Positions 10,146-23,260 are shown, counted from the first letter of the stretch. The stretch is DNA of 64,000 nt from Strongylocentrotus droebachiensis (GCA_035222895.1 JAVYIG010007872.1:32143-96142), one strand, 5' to 3'. Notes: generated from the letters alone by a model not told the origin. Translations and numbers: made by a program.

Positions 10146-12710
10146 TCATCTTTTGGTTGGACGGCCTCTTGGTCGATTTTCCGTGACGTTTCCTTCAACA
10201 GTCATTTTTGGGTACCTTGTTGGTTTCATTCTTAGGACGTGACCAAAATATTTGAGTCTTTTAGTGGAGACTTTGTCCAGAACATCTTTGTCCAGGTTGA
10301 GGGATTCTTTGATGTTTGTGTTTCGAATCTTGTCTAGTCTTGTCACCCCCATTATGCGACGGAGGCTTGCCATTTCAAACGCATGAAGCCTATTGCTATC
10401 TTCTTTTCTTACTGTCCAGGATTCTGCCCCATACAGCAGTATTGAGAGGATACGTGTTTGATACAGTTGCATCCTCTTGTGGCTACTGATGCTTTTTGAT
10501 GTCCAGATATTTAGTCTTTGGAAAGCTGCCCCTGCTTTCCTGATACGATTCTTAATGTCACTTGAGCTTGAGCCGTTTTCTGTTATTGTTCTCCCTAGGT
10601 ACACAAAATCTTTCGCCCATTTTTTTAAAATCTGTCGCTGTCTATGTCAATGTTGAGGTTGCATTTTTTTTGCAAATAACTTGCACTTTCATCTTTGCTA
10701 TGTTCATCTTGAGACCTGGGTTACAGCTAGACTTTATCCATAAGTGTCTGCATTTCTTCTGCACACTAAGAAAAAAGGGTGCAACTATGCACCTTTATGC
10801 AACAATAGCAGCACCTTTAGGGGTTAAATCCTGCACCCTTTTTAAAGGTGCAATCCTGCACCCTTCAAAAGGGTGCCAGATTGAACCTTTTGGGGGAAAT
10901 GTTAGTACCCTTTATGGTTCAATCCTGCACCTTTAGGGGTGCAAACCGATGCAACAATAGCAGCACCTTTAGGGATTAAATCCTGCACCCTTTAGGAGGG
11001 TGCCAGAATGCACCTTTTATGAGACATGTTAGTACCCTTAATGGTTCAATCCTGCTCCTTTAGGGGTGCAAACCAATGCAATAGCAGCACCTTAAGGGTT
11101 CAATCCTGCACCCTTTAAAAGGTGCAATCCTGCACCCATCATCGAGGAATACTCGTGACATTTGCTCGTACACATATACATATTAAACATGCATGATGTT
11201 TCTTGGTTAGTAATCATAAAATCAATATATATATTGCTAAAACGTGAATGTAATTGTAACATGATCAGACAAAATAATCTATTGGTTAATGATTGCCGAA
11301 GGAAAATACAAATCACAAAATTGATGTGCATTGTCATAATTTGCTTAACAAATCATATGATAAATGTATTTTTATGTGAACACGTGGAAAGTAATCATGA
11401 ATATGCATGCAATATGCAAACTTTTATTTTGCACCTTTTTGGGTTGTAAGGGTTCATTTTTGTGGGAAGGGTGCAACATTTTATATTGCACCCTTTTTTG
11501 AACCCCTTTTCCTTCAATAGGGTTCATTTTTATGTAAAGGGTGCAAACTCTTATTTTGCACCCTTTTTTGCACCCTTTTTTCTTAGAGTGTGGAGTCTCT
11601 GCAATTAAGACGATGTCGTCTGCAAAACGTAGGTTATGAATTTTGGCTCCTATTTGTACTTCATCCATTGCCATGATCATAACTAATTCGAGGAGTATAT
11701 TGAATAGTTGTGGGGAGATGACGCACCCCTGCCTGACTCCAACGGTTGTCTCGAACCACTCTCCATTTATGCTGACCGCACTCTGGGAATGATGATACAG
11801 TGCTTTATAGCAGTCGTATCAGCTTGCTAGGATAGCCAAAACATCCCATCGCCTTCCACAGGCTCTGTCATACCAAGTCAAAATACTTTTGAAAGTCAAT
11901 ATAACATCAATACAGGCTTCTGTTCTTTTCCAGCTATTTTTCAGCTATTTGTCTTAGCGTGAATATTTGGTCTGACGTAGCCCTGCCTGGTCTGAATCCT
12001 GCCTGGGATTCAGAGAAGATTTCTTTCGTTCTTTTAAGAATTCTTTTTTTGTAGGACTATTGTCAGTACTTTTTCTGCACGGGACAGCAGACTGATACCT
12101 CTGTATTTCCCGCATTCTTTCTTCTTATAAATTGGGGTTATTATTGCTCTTCCCCATTTCTCCTGGAATTTCTCAGATTCCCATGTTTGGTTGCAGAGAC
12201 AGCTGCTTTGATTTCTTCAGAGCTGACTGTATCAGTTTAAATTGCCCTTGTCCCCACACAGTCTTTTTATTGCACTTTTAATTTCCTCCTTCAGTATGTT
12301 TGGCTCTGGGTCATCTGAACAGCTATTAGGTTGGCTGTTTGGTAGTGTGTCGTTTTGGGGGCTGTGTTCACTACATAGCCAGTTCGTTGTAGTTTTCTTT
12401 CCATCTCTTCTTTACTTCTGATTGTTCTGTTAGAATTCTCCCTATCTTACTCTAAACTGATTGTATTCTCTTTGATGCTGATTTGGTGATTTTCTTAATT
12501 CTTCGATTTAGCAGCTTGGTGTGCATTTTCGCCTTCACTGCAAAGGTATTGGAGCCACGTTTCTTTACAGCCCCTAGTCTACCTTGGTTTAAGTGACGGG
12601 TCACCCTTTTTTGTGGCTTGTTTGATTTTGCTGCGTTCTTCGCTGAGATCTAGCACTTCTTGTAAGGTCCATATTTCCTGCGGTCTGTTCTTTTCCGTTC
12701 ATCCTTTGCT
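10146..12710 (-). mobile_element. RTE-like non-LTR retrotransposon remnant (RT and C-terminus), interrupted
   Basis: Minus-strand reading recovers reverse-transcriptase blocks in order despite many stops and frame changes. Near 12600 is an EVLDLSEER-type linker, near 12100 KYRGISLLS, near 11980 QAGFRPGRATSDQIF, near 11890 a degraded DFKKAFD-type block, near 11725 VGVRQGCVISPQLFN, and at 11620 NLRFADDIVLIAE with the catalytic FADD. After a 0.8-kb foreign insertion the frame resumes (EEMQTLMDKV) and reaches an open C-terminal segment at 10604-10146 carrying YLGR, LYGAESWTV and LKYFGHVLRM signatures. The clade call to RTE-like rests on these motif styles. The endonuclease is absent or unrecognisable, so the copy is 5'-truncated and dead. 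Confidence 0.85.
10762..11592. mobile_element. Non-autonomous DNA element inserted in the RTE-like LINE
   Basis: The ends are inverted: CACACTAAGAAAAAAGGGTG at 10762 and the complement of CACACTCTAAGAAAAAAGGG ending at 11592. Removing the segment rejoins the reverse-transcriptase text on the two sides (LIAETP before, EEMQTL after), which shows it is an insertion. The interior carries two to three direct units of about 130-152 bp beginning gcaacaatagcagcaccttt near 10799, 10951 and 11079. Both strands carry many copies of gcaccctttt and aaaagggtgc. No transposase frame is visible. The target duplication is unclear, so the superfamily is not assigned. Confidence 0.8.
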
Positions 12711-13440
12711 GTTTATTAAACAAATTCGTTTTCACTGGCTGCCTGCCGTAGCAACAAACAACAAATTCCGTTCCGTTGACGATCAGCCATGCATGAAGTC
12801 TTTCGTCTTTTTTGTTTTAGAGCAGACAGCCAGTGGAACGGATTCGTTTAATAAAATTATGGAAATGCAAGCATTACTTTAAACAAACAGAACTTTGTTA
12901 TTCCTGGCTCATTTTTCCTGATTGAGGTGTCACGTGAAAGGGTAGAAAATGAACATTCTAGAGATGTGATTTTCTCTTCGAAATTCAGATATCGTTCGCC
13001 AAATGCCTTTTTGTTACCCTTTCTTCAAATTGGTTTTAATCACTCATGCGTGAAATATGCATCATGCATGTATGAGTGCATCAAATGAAAGAGGAGGATT
13101 TAAGCTTTAAAAATATGTGTCATTAATATAATTGTAATTAAGTTATGATAAAACATCGATAATTCTCGGTTTCGACTTTTTTTCTGGGGCGCACAGTATA
13201 ACATACATCATAAAGGCAATCTGGACAAAATAAAGGGAAAAGTGAGTATTCATGAGAATGAGGAGACAGAAAGAGAGAATTGACTTATGAAGCAGATAAT
13301 GACGGATGATTACGAGGGGTCCCGTCACTGCGCTTATTCCTTGCATTGTGGTTGGATAAACAAGGTGAGCGCCAATGAATATGGCGAATGTCTTTGATGC
13401 TCAGAGTCTAGAGTGTGCTCTACCACTAGCGTATTTGAAG
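12711..13440. other. Non-coding stretch
   Basis: Nothing recognised. A short imperfect mirror around 12721-12850 (caaattcgttttcactggct and later agccagtggaacggattcgt) is an inverted repeat of about 25 bp. Confidence 0.4.
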
Positions 13441-13446
13441 GAGGAC

Positions 13447-13463
13447 GTGTGTGTGTGTGTGTG

Positions 13464-13505
<42 letters not shown>

Positions 13506-13512
13506 GGGGGGG
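13447..13512. repeat. (GT)n microsatellite followed by poly-G
   Basis: About 28 GT units with one GC, then nine or ten G. Open frames on both strands here are repeat translation. Confidence 0.9.
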
Positions 13513-14034
13513 TGTAATAATATTTCCACTCCTGACAGTTTTCCGACCAAGGACAACAACAAAGACGCCTCATTAGTAGCCCTAAACAGGTTAGGACTCA
13601 CATATAGTCAAGAAACGCACTTAGTTTATAAACATTATTCTCAAGACTTACTTTTTCTTCCTCGAATAAGTCATTTTGTTGAATGATACCCCCTTTCCCC
13701 TTCATTATCGAAAGTTGGTGAATCACATTGAAGGCGGCAAGGTCTGGATACGCCGATGGCATTACATTCGATTTGTGATCACGGTGATTAAATTCGATGA
13801 CCGGCGGAGTTGAGTTATGCTGTCAAAATCCTTTGGTCAGTCACCAGTAACCATGGCAACTGCTCAGACGCTATTCAAACAGAATTAAGTATATAGATAA
13901 TTGAAAATACATCAATTCACAACGCTAGATGGAATACACAAGAGGAAGAGATTGAACTTCACAAGCGCTTTCGAATTTATTCTCATCAGGTCAAGTGAGC
14001 AATTTGTGGTTTTACATGGTTATATATATAATTA

Positions 14035-14060
14035 TTTATATATATATATATATATATAGG
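14035..14060. repeat. (TA)n microsatellite
   Basis: An uninterrupted alternating TA tract. Confidence 0.8.
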
Positions 14061-14120
14061 CTTATATAAATATACACAAGTACAAGGTTGCACAGTACTG
14101 TTGTATTCAAATGAGGACCA

Positions 14121-14412
14121 GGGGGTGCTTCACAAAAAATAAGATTGACTTTAAGTTGGACTTAACTATGGCAGGCCATTCATGCCACTGGTTGCTCTCA
14201 CTAATTGTCTCTCAATTATGATCTTTAGATAATATTTGTTCCTTCATTAATGAATTATCAAAAAATGTAAATTCTGTAGATTTGTGACCATGATTTGTAC
14301 GTCTCTTGAGAGACCAATGCCAGTAAATGGTGAGAGCAAACAATGACATTAACAGCCTGTCATAGTAAAGTCTAACTTAAAGTCGATCTTAGTCTTTGTG
14401 AAACTCTTCCCA
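14121..14412. mobile_element. Foldback MITE, about 290 bp
   Basis: The left end gggggtgcttcacaaaaaat and the following aagattgactttaagttgga are mirrored at the right by tctaacttaaagtcgatctt and tagtctttgtgaaactcttc. This gives imperfect inverted arms of about 55 bp. A second inner pair (gttgctctcac near 14191 and gtgagagcaaac near 14331) extends the foldback. No coding sequence. No clean target duplication was found. Confidence 0.65.
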
Positions 14413-14540
14413 GGATTATTAAGCTGTCCTTGGATTAACAGTTGATTTTACGACTTTGATTTCCTCGGTTTTCTTATTTTCTTCTTAGGTTTGGGTGGTA
14501 AAGTACAGAGGCCTATATGTTGATTTTTGTACCAAGATAG

Positions 14541-14640
14541 AGGTGTAGTGATATAGCGGTTCGTTAGCTTGACTCTCAAGCCAAGGGTTTAGGGTTGGAA
14601 TCCCATCCCTGCACCCGGGCCCTGTACTTACGTCATTTGA
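14541..14640 (+). mobile_element. Probable tRNA-like SINE head
   Basis: ggtgtagtgatatagcggtt resembles a diverged A box, and gggttggaatccc at about 14593 is a one-base variant of the B box. The spacing fits a tRNA-derived sequence, but the cloverleaf is poor. A decayed SINE is the likeliest reading. Confidence 0.35.
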
Positions 14641-14770
14641 AGACATTAATCCATACATACCACTCTCCAATTATTTGTAAAAGGTGACCTGGCAATTCCT
14701 GGATTTATAATAATTGCATGGCCCTCAGGAATAACAGCATTGAAGCTGATGACGTTTTCCTGTGTCAAAA

Positions 14771-14942
14771 AAGTTATTATCATTATCATTATCATCATTA
14801 TGATTATTATAATTATCACTAATAATATAATTATCATTGTTGTTATAATTATCATTATTGTTGTAACTATTACAACTATTATTATCAGTATTGTTACTAT
14901 TAGTGTCATAAATATTATTTTCATCATCATCATCATCATAAT
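14771..14942. repeat. Imperfect ATT/ATC trinucleotide array
   Basis: About 170 bp of mixed tta, tca and ttg triplets. The open frames on both strands encode only Ile, Asn, Met and Thr runs. Confidence 0.85.
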
Positions 14943-15049
14943 ACAGAAACAAATTACTCTGGTCGACTCTTCTAAGAAAAGTTTTAGTTCCTACCTCGTC
15001 GGTGGTTACGACAATGCATTTCAATTTCATTGTTTAAAAAAAAAAAGTT

Positions 15050-17363
15050 AATGGCTTAAATATGATTTTCACACGTCAAACGTCCCCCACATATACAATA
15101 TACATGTAGGGCAGTCGATTATACATGTATATAGGCCTATCAATGCTGTAAGAATATCAGAGTGGTGTGAACTTTTCGAGTTCATCAATAATAATTTAAA
15201 ATAATGGAAGCGCGACTGACATGCAACCAGCCGTTGTCCTCGAATCACTCTTATTATGTTTTTCATTGTATTACTATACCTCTTCACTATTATACTGGTC
15301 TTCAGCCGCGATACCAAAGAGCGGACATTTATAAGCACAATCTCATTAGGTAATTGGATTTCAACAAAGAACGAATTACCCATTCTCCCGAGCTTCGTAT
15401 TGCTAGGGTGGAAAAGCAGAGAAGAAAATTGTGAAGCGTGCGTTTTCCCCGCACGGACTACGATTAAGTAGCACTGCTTGGCCAAACGGTTACTATGAAT
15501 AGCTTTTCAGTGCTGTGCGCTCAGCGGGCGCCCGGGCAGAGAGCGTTCCAGATACGTCCACATCTACCGCCGATCTACCGCTGACACCGCTCACCTTTCG
15601 CACACCGCATATATTTACCGTTAGCATCTCTTCTGAGATTTGCTTCCGTTGAAATCATGCCGGTATTTCAACAGGTTGTAACGTTTGTGTAATGTAACGC
15701 GTATCTCCATCGTTTGCTCATTCTCGTCGTTTTTAGGGGTTTATTCGGCATGTACACGAAGCTAAGCGACACAATAGGATGAGATACACTCGTTGACCAG
15801 CGTTAACCTGTACTACATGCGGTGGTGGGTAAAGCTGAAAGTGACACACTGAAGAGAAGAGTATGGCGGGCAGCTTAATTTGCTCAAACATAAGGATTTC
15901 TTCTTTATTTGTCGCTGATCTTTGAAATGATTTATCTCTGATGGAAATAACAATGATCAGTGCCACATCACCAGAAAATTGGTCATGAAATCAGCCCATT
16001 ATGTGGTGACAGTGTAAGTATTCATTCTTTTCATATTAAAAAGTAATGTAATAATAAGCATTCACTTCAGTGTATTTGGCCAAAATTACGAAGAGAAGGT
16101 TCAGGTTTAAGTGAGAGAGCAGTTGTCTACTTGTAGATGCACTCTTATATGATCTACATAGACATCAGTTAGTTAAATTGTAATCGTTATACAACTGCTA
16201 TTGAACAATTTAGAGCTTACAGTTGCAGCGAATCAGTAAAATGTCTGGACTCTTTCCATCGACAATGCCCTAGAGAATTGAAAGGAGGGGATGAAGCAAC
16301 TCTCGTCCATGATAAATTTCCAACGAAGGAGAAATAAGATGAAAACCTACTTTCAGTTCAATGAATAAGGGATATTTTCTCAGAAATACGACTTCAACAC
16401 AAAAAGAAGGAAGAATTGAGAGCATGTATCTTCTTACGAATGATGAATTACAGAGTAAAATTCAGTGCGATATTATGAAATGGGATGAAATCTACAAATG
16501 TAATTTATTGTTGTGTATAGATTATGAGAATTAGAATACACCTGCCGTACACTGTCAAATAGATTTATACCCTAAAGGTTTTTGCTCGCTTTCTCCACTT
16601 GCCCACACATAGCTATGTTCTCACTATAGTATTAACCAATGCTAACGACACAAAAGTTAACAAAAATAAAGTGAAAACATATCAATAATGTTATATCATA
16701 ATGTTCACAATGAGTTATTTGCACAACATATTATTGGATAGGATGCGCCTTCCCTGAAAAGGAGGCACAGATACGCTACTTTTAAAGTGTCAACATTTCA
16801 AGCTTAATAGCTTACAGATAAACTTAAGTTCTGGTAAATATAGAAAATACATTCTCAAAGAATCCAACGAAGCTTACACTGAGTGTTCAAGTTTACAAAT
16901 AAATGACATGTGCCAAACAGTTTTTTTGAAAGAAAATATATTGTGGCTGAGTAAGGAGCATAGAAAGTTAAGGAGATCCGGGTAAGTAGGCCCGACACCA
17001 TATGCTTAACACAGGTCACTATGTGCAAAGGGGAGTTGTGGTTGTTATCGAATATTTATGCCCTGTAAGTTTGTGTGCGTATGTTTTTACTTCACTGGTT
17101 CAAACAACCAATCTACTGCAGGATATACAATCCAGAATAAATCAGAGCAATTTGCTCTCAGAAAACAATTCCCATACCAGAGCTCAAGATTAGCTTTAAT
17201 ATCTCGGTCACACCGCCAAAACCGACAGCACATCGATTCCACACCAACTACAAACCAACCGAATTTTACCATTTGGGGTATTGTTATGTTTTTGTTTTGT
17301 CTATCACCATTCACGTTGATGTGACTCGGGTACAAGTGAGAACAATTTCTTTGAAGTAAGTGT
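15050..17363. other. Non-coding stretch with one GC-richer patch
   Basis: About 15510-15620 is richer in CpG than its surroundings (gctcagcgggcgcccgggca) and is followed by an ATG at 15658 whose frame closes within 12 codons. It could be a promoter or an untranslated first exon of an unseen gene. No coding exon connects to it, so I do not call a gene. Confidence 0.3.
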
Positions 17364-17585
17364 TAAGGTTAGAATTCATTCCGGAGCCAACTAGAAAATC
17401 AGTTCATGTTCTAGTTAATGAATCAATTTCATTGCTTTAAGGTTATAATTCATTCCGGAGCCAACTAGAAAATCAATGCATGTTCAAGTTAATGAATCGA
17501 TTTCATTGTTTTAAGGTTAGAATTCATTCCGAAGCCAACTAGAAAATCAGTGCATGTTCAAGTTAATGAACCGATTTCATTGTCG
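17364..17585. repeat. Three tandem 74-bp units
   Basis: Units start at 17364, 17438 and 17512. Each opens taaggttagaattcattccg or a close variant and ends in aatgaatcgatttcattg. The regular period with few substitutions indicates local tandem duplication. Confidence 0.9.
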
Positions 17586-18528
17586 TTTTTAAGCTTTCTT
17601 TAAAAAAAAATGCATTTGGCCAAATATGATCAACGAAATATAGCTTAGTTAGTATTCATCCATAGGGTACCGTTATCTATTTTTGGTAGGCAATTAGCAT
17701 AGAGTGATGTTGAATAGATGCAATGCATTATCAACTACACGAACACAATCGACGCCATTTGCCCTTTCACCGACGCCCAGTTGTATAAAATACTTACACT
17801 ATTGCTGCCGTGTCAACAGACATCTATTACACAAAATAATTTCCATAGTGGAAGCTATAAAAATATTCTCCATTTGTCTTCTCTTTCAATCTCCCCATTA
17901 CTTAATGATGTACCAGGCACTTATAATTGAGAAACGCTTTTTACACTGCACATGTTTACTAGGCCTACACAGACACAGACATACTGAAGCTTTTCGCCTC
18001 GCACTCATCATCAGTCAGAGGAAATTGCTTCTATAATAAAACCAATTTAATATCATGGTGGACTTCCCCTATAATGTAGTTATTCCCATGAGAGGAGCTC
18101 CTTCATACTCAAAAATAAAAGCATTTTAGCGTGTTCTCTATTTATGGAATATACATGAATAATTATTTTTGTTAACACTTGTCTGGAGAGCAGGCATTTT
18201 TTTAAAACTCGAGATATCTACAAATTTTAGCTAACTACACGCAGAGTTAGAAAGATAGCCGTCCTTAAAGAAATATGAAAAATATCCAATCCCAACTCCT
18301 CATACGTTATTAAGATGCTTCAACATCATGCATCAATATTACGTAACAATCCAAGGCTATATTTTCTAGATGTATCGCGATACAGTACATCTAGAACATC
18401 TTTCTTGGAAACAAAGTGTCCGTATTTCATAATTATCTTTTGCAAGGTCAGTTATGTAATTAATAAGTATCCCTTGAATAGAACCTCAACATTGAAAACC
18501 CCTTTCCTTGTGGCTATTCTTTTTACAT

Positions 18529-18770
18529 TTACATTGGTTACCAGTCCAGTATCGCATCTATTTCAATATAATGTTATTAGCTTATGAGTGGTTGAATGGA
18601 CTAGCTCACTTTTATTTAAATGAATTACCCACTGCATACAGACCAAAGAGAGATCTTTGATCATGTAAAAACAATTTGCTTTAATTGTTCCTCCTTTTCA
18701 GGTTTCATGAAATAGCACCCCGACGCTCTTTAGTCTTAAGACTTCCCTTATAACACACTTATTCCAAATG
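18529..18770 (+). mobile_element. CR1-like LINE fragment (C-terminal RT tail)
   Basis: The plus strand translates as LHWLPVQYRIYFNIMLLAYE followed by a WLNGLAHFYLNEL block and later RRSLVLRLP. This is the conserved end of the reverse-transcriptase ORF in CR1/jockey-type LINEs (the LHWLPV...LTYK.LNG.AP.YL style). Stops and frame changes mark it as a dead fragment. Confidence 0.75.
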
Positions 18771-18797
18771 TTCCATAAGATGCATTGACTTGATAAA

Positions 18798-18943
18798 AGA
18801 AAAGCAATTATGAACAGCCCATGGCTGAGTAAAGTGTTTCCGAGTTGAAATTCAACAACATTATCAAGAGAAAAGCAATTATCAATAGCTCATGGCTGAG
18901 TAAAGATTAGTGTTTCCGAGTTGAAATTCAACAACCTTATCAT
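18798..18943. repeat. Tandem duplication of about 71-75 bp
   Basis: agaaaagcaattatgaacag at 18798 recurs as agaaaagcaattatcaatag at 18869. The two units align through ttgaaattcaacaacmttatca and differ by a few substitutions and a 4-bp insertion. Confidence 0.85.
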
Positions 18944-21900
18944 CATTTTCACCATTATTATCATCAACATCAATTGCCACGTCTGATACAGACATCGGCG
19001 GTCATGGCCCTCCATTTCTGCCCATTATCTGCTATTTCTGAAACGCTGGTGTTGCTGATTTCATGTTTGGTTGCCATTCGTCCAGGCTTTGCAAATATAC
19101 TTTCCCTGCTTCCGTTTCTATAAATCTTCCCCGTTTAAATTAAATAAATGAAATGCAGACCACTGAAATTTCACTACAAATGTAAATAGAACTGCCTGGC
19201 AACCTCATTGCATCTTTCTCTAAGTGCTGAGCCAAGCAGAAAATCAGTTTCGCAATATCTTGACAGAGAGAGAGAGAGAGACAGGGTTTCGATATTATTA
19301 TTCAATTTCTTCAAAGTCATATGCACGAGCATTATCTTTCTAACTATGGAAGCAGAATGTACGGAGCAACAACCGACCTCAAAACAAACCTCGCTAGAAC
19401 GGAAACACAACATAATTATGTATCGATTATAATGTTCTTACTTGTTTTATGATTAAGTAGAAACTGTAATAATTATTTAATTATCTCAACCATGGCATGG
19501 GTATGTGAATCACACTTGATCATTTCCTTGAAAAAAGGGCAATTCCAAGCTATTTTTACCACGTCTAAGATTTTAGTGTATCTGCATGACTTAATCAGGC
19601 TAGCCCTACTCGAGCTGGAATCATACCAAACAATTAAATGATACCTTAATGTCAATTTTTATTTACAATACATATGTCATAGTACAAATCAGTAATACTT
19701 TGGTACCGTTTGGAATATATATATACCTACTCATAATTTTGTCTCATTTCAACAATGAAGTCAAAATAATGAAACACCTACTCTTCTTAAAAAACGATAA
19801 CAGGTCACTTCGTAGATACAGTCTGCACATTCGCTAAAAGGTATTTCTTTTACCAAATATGCAAAAACTCATAGAGAAGAATACTCGATAGGTGCTAGTA
19901 AAAGTTATATAATCATTATCCATTTATGCACCAAAGTTAATTCCATGATATACAGGTGGATGTATTCTTTTCAAAATGGCAAACAAAATGTATTAAACAG
20001 CCATAGGCTTTTCCATCTCTTTAGGTGTGATTTCTTTCTTAATGCGCGAAGTGGCACCTCTCCATGCTTAAAAGATCTTTGGATATTTGTGGTAATTTCT
20101 TTGGAGATATGCTAACTATATACGACTTGGAGGGAACTGACAGTGAATTGGAGTGAACTGAGAGGTTAACCGAAGTGTATCATAAAGCCTGCTGTATAGC
20201 TATGGCTGTACAAAAACTCTGGTCACCTCAAACTCCCGCTCGAAGAGAGCAAAAGTAGAAGGTGACGCAGTGAATCGGAAAATTAGGAAACTATCCATGA
20301 CAGAAAACTAACCATGCGTTAACTATCTAACCTAGCACGTGGATATATCGTGAAGCAGTGATGAAGGAGAGGAGGGGAGGGGTAAATACAAAAAAGTTGA
20401 ACCCTGCATTTAAGCATTCATTTGCAATTTAAGTCACAATAATACATGCTGTTACAGTACGGCACGGGGTATATTAAATTGGAATTAACAACTTTGAAAA
20501 GAGTTGAAACATGCTGACCTTTATCTGAAATGGTATCACATTCGTGACCAAACATATAGTAGGCAACATAAATGTAGGCCTACATCTATATCAGATAATA
20601 TTATAACAGTCAATTTGTTATTCAATTTTTATGAATATTTCATGAGCTTGAAGGGCGTGTCTAATTGCAAACGATGTACTAATGATACAGTTTCTTTGTA
20701 GTTGTCGAATTGTGGCTCGGTCAAATGAATGTAGATATAATACAGATGGAAATCAGTCGAGATGGTGTCTCTCGTAGTTTTTTTGTGTGGCTTGTGTTCG
20801 CTTTTTGGGAGCCAACTCGGACTGTGCTGTTCACAAACAAATAATATGACGTAACAAATGACGTCAGGACGTACACCTCTATATAGGCCTATGAAAAGCA
20901 AACACCAAAAATAAAAAATAAAGAAAAAACAATCGCAACAACAACAGGCTATTAAAAAGATAGAGCGAATAAACAAATGATGAAACACTAAAAATAAAGA
21001 CAAAATTACGTCTAACAAGGGGGAATGGGTGTATAGCCCGTTTGCCTGCTCAGATATTATCCCTCCATGTCTCATTTTAGTGAAGAAAACAAAGGATGTC
21101 TTTGCATTAACATCCACTCCCACACGCACTCACGCACATCCACACATGTATATATTTATCTTATCATTATCGCCATGAATCTCATAAAGTCATCCCAAGT
21201 TATGATTAGCTAAAGAATTCGAGAAAAAGGTGTTCTAAAGGTAGATTTAAAGATTTAAACCAACATTATAAGGAGAGGAAATTATATTTTGGTGATATAT
21301 ACAGTACAGCATTTCCTAACCGTGCTCCTCGCGATCTCAGACACATCTTTCAGCTGGACATATTTTCCGTTCGACTCCTTAGTCACACACACACACACAC
21401 GCCCACACACCCCAAAACACCCATAAGTATATAATAAAGGATATTTTTATGTATCAAACATCTTGGACATGTTGGATGTGTGTGATTTTAAGAGCAAAAA
21501 TCTGTCGTTCTTATGTTTACTTGGCAGCTAAAGAAAATCAAATCAAAAGTGGTGATTTTGTGAGACCAAACACGACGCCATTTTATATTCTCCTGTAAAT
21601 CCACCATATCACGTTTGAACAAAATGGAAAACCATCCGGAGGAAGACTTGTATTGCGAGAAAGAAGGAGTTAAATGCAGCTCACGTTACGAAAGTGGGGA
21701 AGATTTTATGCGTGCTTCTATTTTGTCCAGTGCATGCAATGAAACTTTGATGAGTCCCCTATCCTAGCTAGCTGCGGCCATCGCCCTGCGGGATAAACGC
21801 AGGTGAGAGTTGATAACGCATCTATCATTTATGAAGACGCCACTGCGAGTATATGCACAGTAAGTGGCAAGGGACAGGACGTGTGTATATCTATGACATG

Positions 21901-22030
21901 TAGTAACATGAAAGAAGTGTGGTGGGACCAAGGGAAAAAAAAAAACGTATACACACCTCCTATAATATCCTCTAGATATGGACGATAATGAACTGGGGCG
22001 AAGAGGTAATGAAGGATACCGTAGTAAGGT
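18944..22030. other. Non-coding stretch, no gene recognised
   Basis: Simple repeats only: a short GA run near 19265 and an AC run near 21385. The longest open frame (20629-21129, minus) is low-complexity and has no domain I recognise. Confidence 0.45.
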
Positions 22031-22039
22031 GAAACAGAT

Positions 22040-23260
22040 AGGCCTACTACTTTGGAGTAAAGGTAATGGTTCGGAGTTTCTTGTAACAGAAGAAGGTACT
22101 TTCACACATACAAAAATAAACTTTAGATAAAATGGTAATTAGACTTACTTTTTTGGACAGAAGATAATGATCTGTATTTTCTTGTAACAGAAAAAGGGAA
22201 TATTCGACATAAAGAAAATTAGAAATAATGATAAGTAGACCTACTACTTTGGAGTACTAATGGTTTGGAGTTTCTTGTAACAGAAGTAGGGACTTTCACA
22301 CACAAAAAAGGAAACTTATGATTAAATGATAATAAAACTTATTTCTTTGAACAAGGTAATGGTCTGTATTTCTTGTAACAAAAGAAGGGAATTTTCGAAA
22401 TGAGGACATTAGAAATAATGATAAGTAGGCAAACTACTTTAGAGAGATGGTTATGATCTGTAGTTTCTTTTGATTTATTGATTTGATTTTTGATTTATTT
22501 ATTTCTCTTTGATTTTCTTTTTCTTTTGCATTTTTACAAATATATAACAAACAAAATATTGCAAATTTTACACATTTCAAAAGAATATAATGTCGAATAA
22601 AGTAACTAATCGAAAACATCAAACAGGAGGGTTGACAAAGTAAGCAAAGCTTGATAGCATGACTACCCTCAATGGATACAGAAGGAGAAGGGAATTTTCG
22701 ACGTGAAGAAATTAGAAATAATGATAAGTTGGCCTCCTAATATAGAGAGAAGGTAATGTTTTGTAGTTTTTTTGTAACTGAAGCATTTCTCACTTAAAAA
22801 AAGAACACTTAAAAAATAATGACAACATTTAAGCTTGGTACATTACGGTGAAGATGACGGTTTTAAGATGCAGAATAAAATTTGACACATGCAATTATGA
22901 AATGGTAATGATCACGGCCCACTTATAAAGAGAGTCGCAATAAACTTCATTTTCCCCATGGAATAACATAAAACGAATTTATAATTAGGGCTTCTACTTT
23001 AGAGTGAAGGCAATGGTTTGTAACCATGGTAACTGAAGAGGGAAATTTCCCACATTGAAAAAATATAATGAAACAAAATATAAGTAGGCCTACTACTTTC
23101 GAGTCAAGGTAACGGTTTGGTGTCTAATGTAACAGTGGAAGGTAATTTCTCGTATAAAAAAAACCCCTTAAAAATAATGATTATAATTAAGCTTGCCTGT
23201 TACAGAGAAGGTGGTGGTTCGGAGTCTCTAGTGAAAGAGGGAGAATGAAATGGAATAGAC
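22040..23260. repeat. Degenerate tandem array, units of about 95-110 bp
   Basis: At least five recognisable units (near 22046, 22146, 22240, 22339 and 22431), and more diverged ones to about 23250, share a core close to aaggtaatggttyggagttt, then cttgtaacagaagaaggga and aataatgataagtaggccta. Two alternating subtypes are visible: one has actttcacac, the other attttcgac. One unit is split by about 210 bp of unrelated sequence at 22468-22680. Confidence 0.75.

Noticed and set aside
12613-12882. 89-codon plus-strand open frame
   Set aside because: It overlaps the minus-strand LINE remnant and has no domain of its own.
15510-15690. CpG-richer patch as a promoter with a first exon at 15658
   Set aside because: The ATG frame closes after 11 codons and no downstream exon connects to it. 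Kept only as a note.
20629-21129. 166-codon minus-strand open frame with Phe/Cys-rich segment
   Set aside because: Low-complexity AT-rich translation, no domain, no exon-like boundaries.
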